A stretch of 64,000 nt of DNA from Nonomuraea sp. SYSU D8015 (lineage in GTDB: Bacteria; Actinomycetota; Actinomycetes; Streptosporangiales; Streptosporangiaceae), in the NCBI RefSeq assembly GCF_008065375.1, contig NZ_VJYI01000015.1:1-64000 (forward strand), given 5' to 3'. The notes under the pieces are model-generated. The model saw nothing but the letters and a program-made list of their open reading frames with translations. It ran no database searches and had not been told where the DNA came from. Made by a program: the position numbers and the translations under genes. Each line of letters starts with the position of its first letter. Within the stretch, counting starts at the first letter, position 1. Shown piece after piece: positions 24,381 through 33,238 of the stretch.

Positions 24381-25690
24381 GCGAACGGCTGGGGCCAGGG
24401 ATTGAGGTCAGGCTCGGCGTGAGCTGTGTATCCCATGGCGGTGGGCGCCTCGTACAGCCGCGGCGTCCCCCGGAATTGCGCGGTGCCCACGAAGGACAGC
24501 GGCATCAGTGCGGGGACGATGACGCGGACGACCCACATTCCCGCGGCACGCGCCTCCTCGCAGGTCAGATCGACTGCGTACGCCTCCATCCCGAGCGCCT
24601 GCAGCCGTTGCAGCAACCACCGCAGGGCCGGTCGGCCATGTGCGACCTCGGGGGCGGCAAGCTCGGACAGCCTGCGCCGGTGGGGCGAGTTCAGCAGGAA
24701 GTCGAAGGCGTGCGCCCGTTCGGGGGACGCCATGTACAGGGCGCCGTCGAAGACGTCGTGAAAGGTCTTGGGGTCGGTTCGCTCGGGCTTGCGGTGCCGC
24801 AGGGCGATGCGGCACGCCACCGCATCGCGAAGGACCTTCTCGACCGCCGCACGCGGGTCGAGGTCTGTGGCGCACGTCACCAGGGTCCGCGTCGTCGGAT
24901 GGTGCGGCGCGACCTCCACTGCGTACACGGTGGGCACGCCAAGGTCGGTCGTCGCGTCGAACAGGTGGGTGACGCACTGTTCGGAGCCGGGGAGTTGCTC
25001 CGGCACGTCGTCAACCTCCAGCCGGGGCAGCGGCAGCCGCTGCAACCAGGTCAAGGCGATCGCGTCCCGTTCGATCACCTCGCACAGCGCCTTGGCGAGC
25101 GCGGTGTGCACGTCGGTGTGGGCCGCGCAACCGGTGGAAATCGGCGCGGTCAGCCGCTCTGCTCGAGAGGCGAGGCGAAGATACAGGTAGACGTAGGGGA
25201 CCGGGATCCACGTAGGCTTTGCGGTCATCAAGGAAAGGCCCAAGACCCAGCGCATGGGGGCATGCTTGTCCGGCTGGACCAGGGTGCAGGCGGGATCGGC
25301 TGCCTCGGCGTCGGAGATCCTTGGCACCTGATCGAGATCGAGCGCCTCCTCCCCCAACTCGGCAGCGGTCGCCCGGATGAACTGGTCCTCGCTGTAGACG
25401 GAACTGGAGTAGCGCTCAAGCGCTTCGGCGATGGCCAGCCAGCGCGCCTCCCTCTCATCGGAGGAGACGCCGACACCGTCGATGGACCCGGTCGTGGAGT
25501 GTCCGCGCCTGGCCCTGGCCACCGACGGGAGCACCTGGGTGAGGTCACCGACCGTGGCCATGTAGACGGGGAGATGCGGGTCTTCCTCAGGGGCCCGCAG
25601 CCGGATGGTCGAACCGACGAGTCCGCCGAGTGGCGACACCATCGCCTCGAGTCGATCAGCCACCATATCCATCAGGTCACCGTAATGCAC
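24377..25690 (-). CDS. stand-alone YcaO cyclodehydratase (TbtG type)
   Basis: 437 residues of the YcaO superfamily: TVGDLTQVLPSVARARRGHS, GVGVSSDEREARWLAIAEALERYSS, STGCAAHTDVHTALAKALCEVIERDAIALTW with the conserved Glu/Asp that hold Mg-ATP, and the proline-rich tail NPWPQPFA. It activates backbone amides with ATP to close azolines. It is the first gene of the leftward chain and is a second, separate YcaO beside the fused one at 14101. The pair may work on different residues of the core. Start choice is uncertain: GTG 25690 or ATG 25672, the latter with ggtga 4 bases upstream. Confidence 0.85.
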   Translation of the reverse strand: MHYGDLMDMVADRLEAMVSPLGGLVGSTIRLRAPEEDPHLPVYMATVGDLTQVLPSVARARRGHSTTGSIDGVGVSSDEREARWLAIAEALERYSSSVYSEDQFIRATAAELGEEALDLDQVPRISDAEAADPACTLVQPDKHAPMRWVLGLSLMTAKPTWIPVPYVYLYLRLASRAERLTAPISTGCAAHTDVHTALAKALCEVIERDAIALTWLQRLPLPRLEVDDVPEQLPGSEQCVTHLFDATTDLGVPTVYAVEVAPHHPTTRTLVTCATDLDPRAAVEKVLRDAVACRIALRHRKPERTDPKTFHDVFDGALYMASPERAHAFDFLLNSPHRRRLSELAAPEVAHGRPALRWLLQRLQALGMEAYAVDLTCEEARAAGMWVVRVIVPALMPLSFVGTAQFRGTPRLYEAPTAMGYTAHAEPDLNPWPQPFA

Positions 25691-25799
25691 CCCGTAACAG
25701 AAGGCTCCTCAGCGGCTTCGCCACCCGGCCAGCTCATCACGATGCACGGGCCCCAGCTGACGATGGTGTCAGCCGCAGCGTGCATGACCATGGCCTGAA

Positions 25800-25919
25800 C
25801 CCGAGATCAGGCCCGGCTCCCACGACTGCCCAGATGCCGGCCACCAGCACCACCGACAAGGTGGTCGTCCATCGAATCCACGCATCAGCAGAAGAGGACG
25901 AGAGAAACCGCGCTCTCAT
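25800..25919 (-). pseudogene. DUF2637 / Spd-like transfer protein relic
   Basis: ADAWIRWTTTLSVVLVAGIW, followed by AVVG, matches the first membrane segment of DUF2637 proteins, found in actinobacterial integrative and conjugative elements. The match stops after about 35 residues. It begins directly against the YcaO side of the cluster. Confidence 0.45.
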
Positions 25920-26125
25920 TCGGCCTTGGGGAACATCTGCGCACCTGCTATCGCCTCCAGCCCGACGCCCTCGACCCGCTGGAAAACCAGCTCCGCGCCG
26001 GAGCGATCACTCCCAGCACCTTGACGTGCCTCATACGCCTGTCCTGGACGCTGGCCGACCTGCGCGCCGCCGCGCGCCCCAGCAGGGACGACACGCAGCG
26101 CGCCCTGCATCTCTGGGAAATCTTC
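25920..26125 (+). pseudogene. Mg-chelatase/YifB-like C-terminal relic
   Basis: In one plus frame, YRLQPDALDPLENQLRAG and then CLIRLSWTLADLRAAARPSR followed by a short helix resemble the C-terminal helical domain of YifB/ComM-like ATPases, where a motif like RVAWTLADLxGxxRP is typical. There is no upstream ATPase domain. The frame has no convincing start, so it is decayed or the resemblance is only partial. Confidence 0.35.
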
Positions 26126-26521
26126 ATGTCCCGCGAGAGCCTGACCTGGCTGAACCGGAACACCCTGATCGGCTTTACCACCAAGCGCGGCACCGCCTGG
26201 CACTCCCGCGCCAGACACCAGGGCGACGAGCCCAACCACTACCCCGGCCCCATCCCTGTCTCCGACGTCAAGCGCCGCCTGTTCGGCTGGGAGCCCGTGA
26301 GGGCACCCTTGAGGCGACGTACGTGACCGGTGAGGGCGTCACCCGGTTGACCGATCCCACCCGCAAGACGATCATCCCCGGCCGGCCTGCTCAAGGGCGG
26401 CGCGGTGGCATGGGTTCAGATCGAGCTGCCCGACACCTGCACCGTCCCGGAGGGGCGCCGTCGTGGGACCCGGAGGTTGCGGGTGGCCGGGACCGGGGCG
26501 AGCAACACCATCTCGGCATAA
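26126..26521 (+). pseudogene. DUF932 phage/plasmid-like protein, decayed
   Basis: From ATG 26126: MSRESLTWLNRNTLIGFTTK, then NHYPGPIPVSDVKRRLFGWE, as in the N-terminus of DUF932 (TIGR03299) proteins. After a frameshift the match resumes with TYVTGEGVTRLTDPTRK and then GLLKGGAVAWVQIELPDTCT, ending at a TAA near 26520. Intact homologues are about 300-350 residues, so large parts are missing. It is element debris at the right border of the RiPP cluster. Confidence 0.6.
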
Positions 26522-26705
26522 TCACAGTCCGTTGAGGAACTCCATGATCTGGTCGCTGGGTTGGTAGCGGCCCGGGGTTGCGTTGATCGGGGTGGTGCGG
26601 GCCAGGGCCGTCCCTTGAGCGCGAGGTCGGCGTGGACGTAGACCTTGGTGGTAGCGACGCTTTCGTGGCCGAGCCTGCCGCTGGTATTGCCGACCGCTTG
26701 CTCGT
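26522..26705 (-). pseudogene. tyrosine recombinase C-terminal relic
   Basis: SGRLGHESVATTKVYVHADL and, after a frameshift, ALARTTPINATPGRYQPSDQ followed by IMEFLNGL form the end of a tyrosine recombinase, including the catalytic His (LGHESVATT) and Tyr (KVYVH). The sequence differs from the two att-adjacent integrase stumps, so it belongs to another element. Confidence 0.6.
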
Positions 26706-26806
26706 TTCCCGATCCGTCCGGCTCCCCGGCACCGAGCACACAGCACGAGCTCGGCACCGGGGTGTGAGGGCTGTACCGCGGATCCGCGGTCACGTCGAGA
26801 CGACCG

Positions 26807-28312
26807 TTAGACGGCCGTGCGCGACCACTGCTGGTTGGTGCCGGTGTTGCACGGATACTGCTTGAGGATCACGCCGTCCGCGGTCGATGCGGCCGGTACG
26901 TCCACGCATTTGCCGCTGTGTCGTGCCCGGAGCTGGAAGTAGCTGCCGTTGGCGACCATCTGGAACTGCTGGTTGGTGCCGGTGCCACAGGTGTACTGGA
27001 TGAGCTCGGCACCGTCGGCGGTTGAAGCGCTCACCACATCGAGGCACTTTCCGCTGTGGCGGCTGATGATGCGCCAGTAGCCGCTGCCGGCGTCCTGGAA
27101 CTGCCACTGCTGCCACGCGTTGCCGCCGTACGTGTACTGGCCGACGCGCGCACCGTTGTCGGTGTTCGGTTGTTGGACGTCCATGGCCTTGCCGCTGTGG
27201 CGCACGTTGATCCTGTAGGTGGTGTCGCCGCCGCCGATGGTGTCGCCCCAGGCATACCGGATCCGGTCAGCGCCGGAGGTGTTGCGGACGGTCAAGTTGA
27301 GATCGGTGCCGCTGCCGCTCAGGGCGTACATCGAGTACCAGTCGTAGCCGATGTCGCCCGGCTTGCCGCCGAGGGCGGGCCAGTAGGTGCCGCCCATTTG
27401 GTTGTCACGCATGACCTGGGCCATGGCGCGGATGTGGCGCACGAAGTTGTCGGTGCTGTTCGCGTCGCCGTAGTTGAGGCCGGTGGACATCGGCGCGCCG
27501 AACTCGGTGGCGACCGCGCGGGAGGCGCAGTTGCCCAGACGCGTCTGAATGTGGCTTCGGAAGGCGTCGTAGGTCATCGCGCTGTAGAAGAAGGCGTAGT
27601 GGTGGAAGGACAGCAGCGTCGAGTTGAAGCGGCTGTCGTTGCAGATGTCCCGCAGGTCCTGGCTGTAGCCGGTGCCGCCGATGAGCACCCGGCCGGGCAC
27701 TGCCGAGGTGTGATAGCTGAGCCAGTTCGCCGCGACGTTGCGCCATTCCGCCGATGTGTAGCCGTGCGGCTCGTTCATCGGTTCGAAGTAGACGTTGCTG
27801 TTCGAGCCGTACGTGTTGGTCACGCTGGACCACATCGTGTTCCATGCGGCGAGGTTCGTGATCCTGCCGCCGGAGGCGGCGCCGTCCTCCCAATAGGCGA
27901 GGATGACCTTGAATCCACGGGCGGTGGCGGCGTCGATGGCGCCGCGGTAGGCGTTCCACCAGGTCGTGTTGGCCACGGTGTGCGTGTTGATAGGCAGCCG
28001 GACGGTGTTGACCCCCATGGTGGCGGCCATGTCGTCGTAGAGGGCGTTGGCCTTGGCGCGTACTGTCGCGTTGCTGTCGGACTGGCTCAGGCCGTGCAGG
28101 ACGAGCGTGCCGGTGCTGAAGTTGTCACCCAGCACGGCCCAGTTCATGCCTCGGAATTGGCGGGTGGCGGCATCGGCCGGCGGCGCGGAGACGACGAGGC
28201 TTGTCACTGCGGTGAGCGCGGTCACCACGAGGGTGATCAGTAACCGGCGCGACGACCGGGTGCTCCGCGACGGTCCTGATGAGTGGCCATCAGACGCCGT
28301 GATCAGTGTCAT
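26807..28312 (-). CDS. secreted GH5-like endoglucanase/mannanase with ricin-type CBM13
   Basis: 501 residues. A long signal peptide lies near residues 20-48 (LLITLVVTALTAVTSLVVSA). The catalytic TIM barrel spans about 50-340, with acid/base Glu in VYFEPMNEPHG and nucleophile Glu in AVATEFGAP. A C-terminal trefoil (about 365-500) has three repeats of the type RHSGKCLDVVSASTADGAEL and QQF/QQW, that is, CBM13. It hydrolyses beta-1,4-glucan or mannan outside the cell. ATG 28312 is chosen for the signal peptide. It stands alone beside integrase debris on one side and a sigma-factor-like relic on the other. Confidence 0.85.
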   Translation of the reverse strand: MTLITASDGHSSGPSRSTRSSRRLLITLVVTALTAVTSLVVSAPPADAATRQFRGMNWAVLGDNFSTGTLVLHGLSQSDSNATVRAKANALYDDMAATMGVNTVRLPINTHTVANTTWWNAYRGAIDAATARGFKVILAYWEDGAASGGRITNLAAWNTMWSSVTNTYGSNSNVYFEPMNEPHGYTSAEWRNVAANWLSYHTSAVPGRVLIGGTGYSQDLRDICNDSRFNSTLLSFHHYAFFYSAMTYDAFRSHIQTRLGNCASRAVATEFGAPMSTGLNYGDANSTDNFVRHIRAMAQVMRDNQMGGTYWPALGGKPGDIGYDWYSMYALSGSGTDLNLTVRNTSGADRIRYAWGDTIGGGDTTYRINVRHSGKAMDVQQPNTDNGARVGQYTYGGNAWQQWQFQDAGSGYWRIISRHSGKCLDVVSASTADGAELIQYTCGTGTNQQFQMVANGSYFQLRARHSGKCVDVPAASTADGVILKQYPCNTGTNQQWSRTAV

Positions 28313-28369
28313 GAAATGTCCAATCACTAGAGCTAAATTCCTGGGTCTAACCTCACTTGCAGACATCAT

Positions 28370-28490
28370 GGTGATGACGCACCTCCGGGCCGCGCGCATC
28401 GTGCTGCTCCAACAGCAGGACCGGCGGCTGTGGGACATTGCTACGTACGTAGGGACGGCGGCGGTGACTGAGGCCGGCCGTGTTCGCCGA
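28370..28490 (+). pseudogene. possible ECF sigma factor (DUF6596 type) fragment
   Basis: A short plus-strand frame reads THLRAARIVLLQQQDRRLWD and continues EAGRVRRSLR. It resembles the segment DARRAAR..L..QDRxxWD of ECF sigma factors with a DUF6596 tail. It covers about 40 residues only, without start or remaining domains. Weak call. Confidence 0.3.
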
Positions 28491-28524
28491 AGCCTTCGAC
28501 GCCGTGCTGGTCGATGCCGCAGGC

Positions 28525-29925
28525 TCAGAGGGTCGGCACGATCGGACGGATCGTTCCGTCTGCGGCGAACTCCATTCGGTCGACGGCCACCTCCCTGTTG
28601 GTCCCGTTCCCCGCTGGCACGGCGAACCGGTGGTAGGCGATGTACCACGTGTCGGTGCCGGGCATGCGGACGACCGAATGGTGCCCGGTGCCCTTGATTC
28701 CGGCCTCCAGCCGCTTCTGCAGCACCACGCCGCGCTTGGACCACGGTCCCAGCGGGCTCGACCCGGTCGCATACGCCACTCGATAGTCCTCGCTGCGGGT
28801 GTCGTTCTCCGACCACATGAGGTAGTAGATCCCGCCGCGTTTGAACACGAAAGGCGCTTCGTTGTAGCCCGGTGGGGTGATCGTCCGTACTTGCGCTGGG
28901 TTGAAGGAGGTCATGTCGCCGTTCAGCGGCACGACGCGGGCGACGCCCTGCCCCCAGTAGAGGTATGAGCGGCCGTCGTCGTCGGTGAAGACCATCGGAT
29001 CGATCGCCTGGCCGGAGTACTGGCCGGCGGCGATGAGCGGCCGTCCGAGCGCGTCCCGGAACGGGCCCGTCGGCGAGTCGGAGACCGCGACGCCTAGCTG
29101 CTTGGCGGTGTTTCCGGTGGCGGCGCCGCCGCTGAAGTACAGGTAGTAGCGGCCATTGGTGGCCGCGACCGCCGGGGCCCAGGCCGAGTCGTCTGCCCAG
29201 GACACGTCCGGGCCGTGATCCAGGACAACGCCGTGGTCCGTCCAGGTCACCAGGTCGGCGGAGGAAAACGCCTTGTAGTACGTCCCGCGCCAGCTCGCGT
29301 AGCCGTCGGTCGTCGCGTACAGGTAGTAGCGGCCGTTGATCGCGGTGATGTGCGGGTCGGCGAACAGGCCGGGGATCACTGGGTTCCGGTTCGTCTTGGG
29401 TGCCCACGGCGCGGCGATCCGGAACGAGCTGTCCGCGCGGAAGGTCGCGGTGTCCTGGTAGGGGTCCAGCCAGAGCTCGAAGTCGCGGTGCCTGATCCGC
29501 CGGTTCGGATGGTTGTAGGAGGTCAGCGACGTCGATGCGGCGACGGAACCGTCGACGGCGCAGAACGTGGCGTCAGCCCGGAACGTCGCGTCGCCGGTGT
29601 TGGCGTCCACACGCAGCCGCCAGTCGCGGTGCCGCAGAAATCGGCCGTCCTTGGTCTGGAATGAGTAGCAGGAGGGCATGGCCAGGCCGTTGACGATGGT
29701 GAAGGTCGCGTCGAGCTTGGTTTGGGTCGCGGCGGCCGAGGTGACCGGGTCGATACGGCCGAGCGCGGCGGCGTGCCGGACGTACCGGCCGGGGTAGTTG
29801 ACCGACTCCAAGGACCGGGCGCCGGTCGGCAGCGTCGCGGCGAGCGCCGGAGCGGCCGTGGTCACTAGGTCAAAGCAGGCCAGAACGAGCGCGGCCGTGG
29901 CGGCCGTCCATCTGCTCACCGTCAT
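28525..29925 (-). CDS. secreted GH43 glycosidase with N-terminal AbfB (CBM42) domain
   Basis: 466 residues with a signal peptide (about 1-29, ending APALAA). Residues about 35-170 form an arabinose-binding AbfB domain: SLESVNYPGRYVRH, DATFTIVNGLA, RRIRHRDFELWLDPYQDTAT. A five-blade GH43 propeller follows (180-466) with the base Asp in LFADPHITAINGRYYLYATT, a second acid in QAIDPMVFTDDDGRSYLYWG and Glu in GYNEAPFVF. It likely releases arabinose from arabinan or arabinoxylan side chains. Its gene direction matches the neighbouring enzymes but gaps of 180 bp or more suggest its own promoter. Confidence 0.87.
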   Translation of the reverse strand: MTVSRWTAATAALVLACFDLVTTAAPALAATLPTGARSLESVNYPGRYVRHAAALGRIDPVTSAAATQTKLDATFTIVNGLAMPSCYSFQTKDGRFLRHRDWRLRVDANTGDATFRADATFCAVDGSVAASTSLTSYNHPNRRIRHRDFELWLDPYQDTATFRADSSFRIAAPWAPKTNRNPVIPGLFADPHITAINGRYYLYATTDGYASWRGTYYKAFSSADLVTWTDHGVVLDHGPDVSWADDSAWAPAVAATNGRYYLYFSGGAATGNTAKQLGVAVSDSPTGPFRDALGRPLIAAGQYSGQAIDPMVFTDDDGRSYLYWGQGVARVVPLNGDMTSFNPAQVRTITPPGYNEAPFVFKRGGIYYLMWSENDTRSEDYRVAYATGSSPLGPWSKRGVVLQKRLEAGIKGTGHHSVVRMPGTDTWYIAYHRFAVPAGNGTNREVAVDRMEFAADGTIRPIVPTL

Positions 29926-30104
29926 GCGTGCCTCTTTCCGAGCGCCATCGACGTCAGCGCTATCAGTCTTGGGTGGAGAGTCGATTAATCATCCGGCCAG
30001 GTCAGGCGCCGTCATAGGGATCGGCGACCGTGCCGCCGCGCGGGTCGAGCCGTTGACGGGTGATCACACGGGCGGGGCGCTCGGCGTGTCGAGCGGCTGA
30101 GTGC

Positions 30105-31628
30105 TCAGCCCCACCGTTGCAGTAGCCGGTCGTACTCGGCCTGGGTGATCGGCAGGACGGTGCCGTGGCGCGGCCGGCCGGGCATGGTGTAGCCGGAGAC
30201 GGGTGACCATTGCCGGGTGTTCAGGTCGGTGGTCGTGAACGGTACGTAGCCCCGGCCTCCGTACTCGTCGATGAACATGTACCAGCGCTCGTCGGTGTTC
30301 GATTTGAAGACCAACGGACCCTCGCCCTGACTGATCGCGTTGTCCCCGAGGCAGTCTGCGACGAACGAGTAGGTGCGGTTGAGCACGGTCGCCGACTTCT
30401 CCGCGAGGATGAACTTGCCGCACGGGGCCTGCGACGAGCTCCGCTCGTCCTTCGTGAAGCGGTAGTAGGTACCGTTGTGCTTGATGAGCGTCGAATCGAT
30501 CGTCGAGTAGCCCTTGTCGACCCAGACCTGCGCGGCGCTGAAGGTCCGGAAGTCGGATGTCGTGGCGTACATCATCCGGTTGTAGGTGTTGCCGGTGTGA
30601 TTCGGGTCGCCGGCGGAGTACAGCTTCGACGCCCAGAACACCACGTACTGGCCGAGTCCCTCGTCGTAGTACGCCTCCGGGGCCCACGTGTTGCCGGCCG
30701 TGTCCGGTGAGATGCGTGCCAGGCGCGGTGCGCTCCAGTTCACCAGGTCGGCCGACTCCCAGACCACTATGGACTTGCTGCCCGTCCGCTGGACCTGGTC
30801 CCAGTTGCCGTTGCCGTACATCCGCAGGTCGGTGGCGATCTGGTAGAACTTGTCGCCCTGCGGGGAACGGATGATGAACGGGTCGCGCACGCCGCCGGTC
30901 CCCACGGTCGAGGTCAACACGGGCCGTCCACCGTTGAGCTGGCGCCACCGGGTCGGGTCGTTGCCCTGGCTGAGCGCGAAGTAGACCTGCTCGCCGGCGG
31001 AGGTGTTCTCGCCGGTGAAGTACGTGAACAGATAGCCGGCGTACTTCGGGGCCGGTGGCGCGTCGGCCCGGATCAGTTGCCACTGTTGGTTGGCGCCGCC
31101 CGTGTCGGTGTACTGGGAGATCCGCGCGCCGTCGGCGGTGGACTGCTCCCAGACGTCGAGGGGCTTGCCGCTGTTGCGGTTGATGAGCTTGACATATCCG
31201 CTGTCGGTGTCCACGACTCGGAATTGCTGGTTGGTGCCGCCGTTATCGGTCCACTGGACGACGTTCGCACCGTTCGCCGTGGACGCCGAGGCGACATCCA
31301 GCACCTTGCCGCTGTGCCGGGCTCGGAGTTTGTAGTGGCCGCTGCCGGCGTCGACGAACTGGAACTGCTGGCCGGCCTGGTCGGCGCGGGTCCGTTGCTG
31401 GACGGCGGCGCCGTCGGCGGTCGATTGGTCGGCGATGGCGACGGCTTTGCCGCTGTGCCGCGACACGATCTGGTAGTACGCCGTCGGGTCGATCACGGCT
31501 GCGTTCGCCGGCGGTCCCGTGAGCAGCGCGGCGGCGCAGCTCGCGATCAGTGCGCCGACGAGGACGAATGTGATGCGACGTCTGTGCGGAGGTCGCGGTG
31601 AGGTCGGATCGTGGAGAGGCTGTGTCAT
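30105..31628 (-). CDS. secreted GH43 family glycosidase with N-terminal ricin-type CBM13
   Basis: 507 residues from ATG 31628. A membrane-spanning signal lies at about 18-45 (ITFVLVGALIASCAAALLTG). A CBM13 trefoil with three repeats (SRHSGKAVAIADQSTADGAA; RHSGKVLDVASASTANGANV; NRNSGKPLDVWEQSTADGAR) occupies 50-185. The catalytic propeller (195-507) has VRDPFIIRSPQGDKFYQIAT, STIDSTLIKHNGTYYRFTKD and EGPLVFKSNTDERWYMF. It resembles GH43 enzymes acting on arabinan or galactan side chains. The precise linkage cannot be told. The frame is open upstream to 31679, but the later ATG fits the signal better. Confidence 0.83.
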   Translation of the reverse strand: MTQPLHDPTSPRPPHRRRITFVLVGALIASCAAALLTGPPANAAVIDPTAYYQIVSRHSGKAVAIADQSTADGAAVQQRTRADQAGQQFQFVDAGSGHYKLRARHSGKVLDVASASTANGANVVQWTDNGGTNQQFRVVDTDSGYVKLINRNSGKPLDVWEQSTADGARISQYTDTGGANQQWQLIRADAPPAPKYAGYLFTYFTGENTSAGEQVYFALSQGNDPTRWRQLNGGRPVLTSTVGTGGVRDPFIIRSPQGDKFYQIATDLRMYGNGNWDQVQRTGSKSIVVWESADLVNWSAPRLARISPDTAGNTWAPEAYYDEGLGQYVVFWASKLYSAGDPNHTGNTYNRMMYATTSDFRTFSAAQVWVDKGYSTIDSTLIKHNGTYYRFTKDERSSSQAPCGKFILAEKSATVLNRTYSFVADCLGDNAISQGEGPLVFKSNTDERWYMFIDEYGGRGYVPFTTTDLNTRQWSPVSGYTMPGRPRHGTVLPITQAEYDRLLQRWG

Positions 31629-31721
31629 TGAACCCGTCCAGTGTGATGGCGAAGGGGGATCGGCGCTATGCCGGGGCACCGCCCGCCCCCGTTGCCGAGC
31701 GGTGCTCCGTCGGGTCTCGTG

Positions 31722-33035
31722 TCAGACGCGGCGGCGGGTGAAGCGCTGGTTGGGGTTGCCGTTGTAGGTGTATAGGGTGATGCGGGCGCCGTCGGCGGTG
31801 GAGTACTGCCAGACGTCCATGGCCAGGCCGGACTCCCGGTTGACGAGGCTGATCACGTCACCGCCGTGGTCGACCACGCGCCACTGCTGGCCGACGGCAC
31901 CGGTGCCGGCCTGTTGGACGACGTCCGCGCCGTTCGCGGTGCCCGTGGGCTGGAGGAACAGGCCACTGTGCCGGGCCTTGAGGCGGACGTGGCCGTCGCC
32001 CGAGTCCACGAACTCGAACTGCTGGTTGGGGCGGCTGTTGGCGGTGTATTGGATGAGCCGTGCGCCGGCGGCGGTGGAGGCCTCGTTGATGTCGGCGGCC
32101 TTGCCGCTGTGCTGGGCCACCAGGGTGTAGGCGGCCGGGCCGCCGGGCGAGTCACCCAGCTGGGCTTCCCACCTGGTGTTGGACCCGGCCGCGTCCGCCG
32201 GGAGGCGGTCGCGGGCGGCGGTGTCGCCGTACATGGTCCAGCGGGCCCAGTCGACGACGGTGTTCGGGAAGCGGTTGTCGCTCCAGAAGCTGGTGTGGCT
32301 GCCGCCGACGAAGGTGAGGAACGCCTTGGGCCAGGTCATCTCCGTGTACGCCTGCCGGGCCGAGGAGTACGACGTGGTCGAGTCGCGGTCACCGTGGACG
32401 AACAGGACCTTGGCCGAGACCGAGGCGGCGGGGTCGCCCATGTCTACGCAGGACTGCGGGTTGGCGGAGATGATCCGGCTGTCGGGCCAGGAGGTCAGCA
32501 GGCCGTGGGTGGTCATGCCGCCCAGGGAGTGGCCTGACACTCCGACGCCGATGCCGGTGTTGATGTGCCCGGCCAGCGGTCCGCTCGTGTTGAGGGCGAG
32601 GGTCTGGGTGAGGATCTGCGAGACGTCCTTGGAGGTGTTGCCGTTTCTGACGTCGTCGAAGTTGTGGTTGAAGTGCGGGGCGGGGACGATGAAGCCGGCC
32701 GCGGCCAGGGCCCGGATGATGAACAGGGAGTTCTGCGGGCTGCTGCCGTAGCCGTGGGTGAAGTTGTAGACGGGGAAGACGCCGTTGGCGGCCGGGGCGT
32801 TCGTCACCGGGTTGCCGCCGGGGGTGCCGGTGGCGGGGTAGTAGACGTAGGTGGTGCACGGGCGGCTGCCGCGGGTCCAGTCATGCCGGCGCACGCCGAC
32901 CGCGAACGGCGTGGTCGGCGCCGTGTCCAGCGGCCCGAGGGCGGCGAGCGCCTGCCCCGCGCCGAGCAGGGACAAGCCGAGGCCTGCTGCTCCAGCTGCG
33001 CTCACGCTGAGGAATGTCCGCCGTTGCATGGTCAT
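31722..33035 (-). CDS. secreted alpha/beta-hydrolase (esterase) with C-terminal CBM13
   Basis: 437 residues with a twin-arginine-like signal (MQRRTFLSVSAAGAAGLGLS). The hydrolase domain (35-285) has the nucleophile in GVSGHSLGGMTTHG, Asp in VHGDRDSTT and His in GGSHTSFW. It resembles dienelactone-hydrolase/polyester-cutinase-like enzymes. A ricin-type trefoil (300-437) ends the protein: AQHSGKAADINEASTAAGAR, NRESGLAMDVWQYSTADGAR. The CBM suggests it deacylates polysaccharides on plant cell walls, though a polyester substrate is not excluded. Confidence 0.82.
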   Translation of the reverse strand: MTMQRRTFLSVSAAGAAGLGLSLLGAGQALAALGPLDTAPTTPFAVGVRRHDWTRGSRPCTTYVYYPATGTPGGNPVTNAPAANGVFPVYNFTHGYGSSPQNSLFIIRALAAAGFIVPAPHFNHNFDDVRNGNTSKDVSQILTQTLALNTSGPLAGHINTGIGVGVSGHSLGGMTTHGLLTSWPDSRIISANPQSCVDMGDPAASVSAKVLFVHGDRDSTTSYSSARQAYTEMTWPKAFLTFVGGSHTSFWSDNRFPNTVVDWARWTMYGDTAARDRLPADAAGSNTRWEAQLGDSPGGPAAYTLVAQHSGKAADINEASTAAGARLIQYTANSRPNQQFEFVDSGDGHVRLKARHSGLFLQPTGTANGADVVQQAGTGAVGQQWRVVDHGGDVISLVNRESGLAMDVWQYSTADGARITLYTYNGNPNQRFTRRRV

Positions 33036-33084
33036 GGATGACTCCTTGGGTGCGGGGGTGGCTGTAGCGAGGAGTTCGGTTGGG

Positions 33085-33196
33085 TCCGTTGCCGGAGTTG
33101 TCTATGTCGGCCGGGTTCCAGCCGTTGCCCTGTACGGCGTGCTAGGCGGGCCCGCGGCAGGGACCTCGATGGCTCCCGCGTTGTGAGCCCGCACAC
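33085..33196 (-). pseudogene. GH53 galactanase C-terminal relic
   Basis: In two frames the minus strand reads NAGAIEV and then GNGWNPADIDNSGNG. The intact GH53 protein at 38738 has NAGAIGVFYWEPTWYAVPGN and GNGWDPANIASSGNEWDN at the same spacing. It is a fossil of a third endo-galactanase gene. Confidence 0.6.
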
Positions 33197-33238
33197 CGCG
33201 GCGCCGCGGACATCCTCCTGACCGCACGTAGTGAGTAG

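Noticed and set aside
12392..25690. Classical thiopeptide cluster
   Set aside because: The leader fits, but no second LanB-C (pyridine synthase) is visible and the core lacks Cys after the central Ser, so a linear dehydrated azole peptide is favoured.
29990..30045. Phosphatase-like end LDPRGGTVADPYDGA on the minus strand
   Set aside because: Only 15 residues with no further match; chance similarity cannot be excluded.
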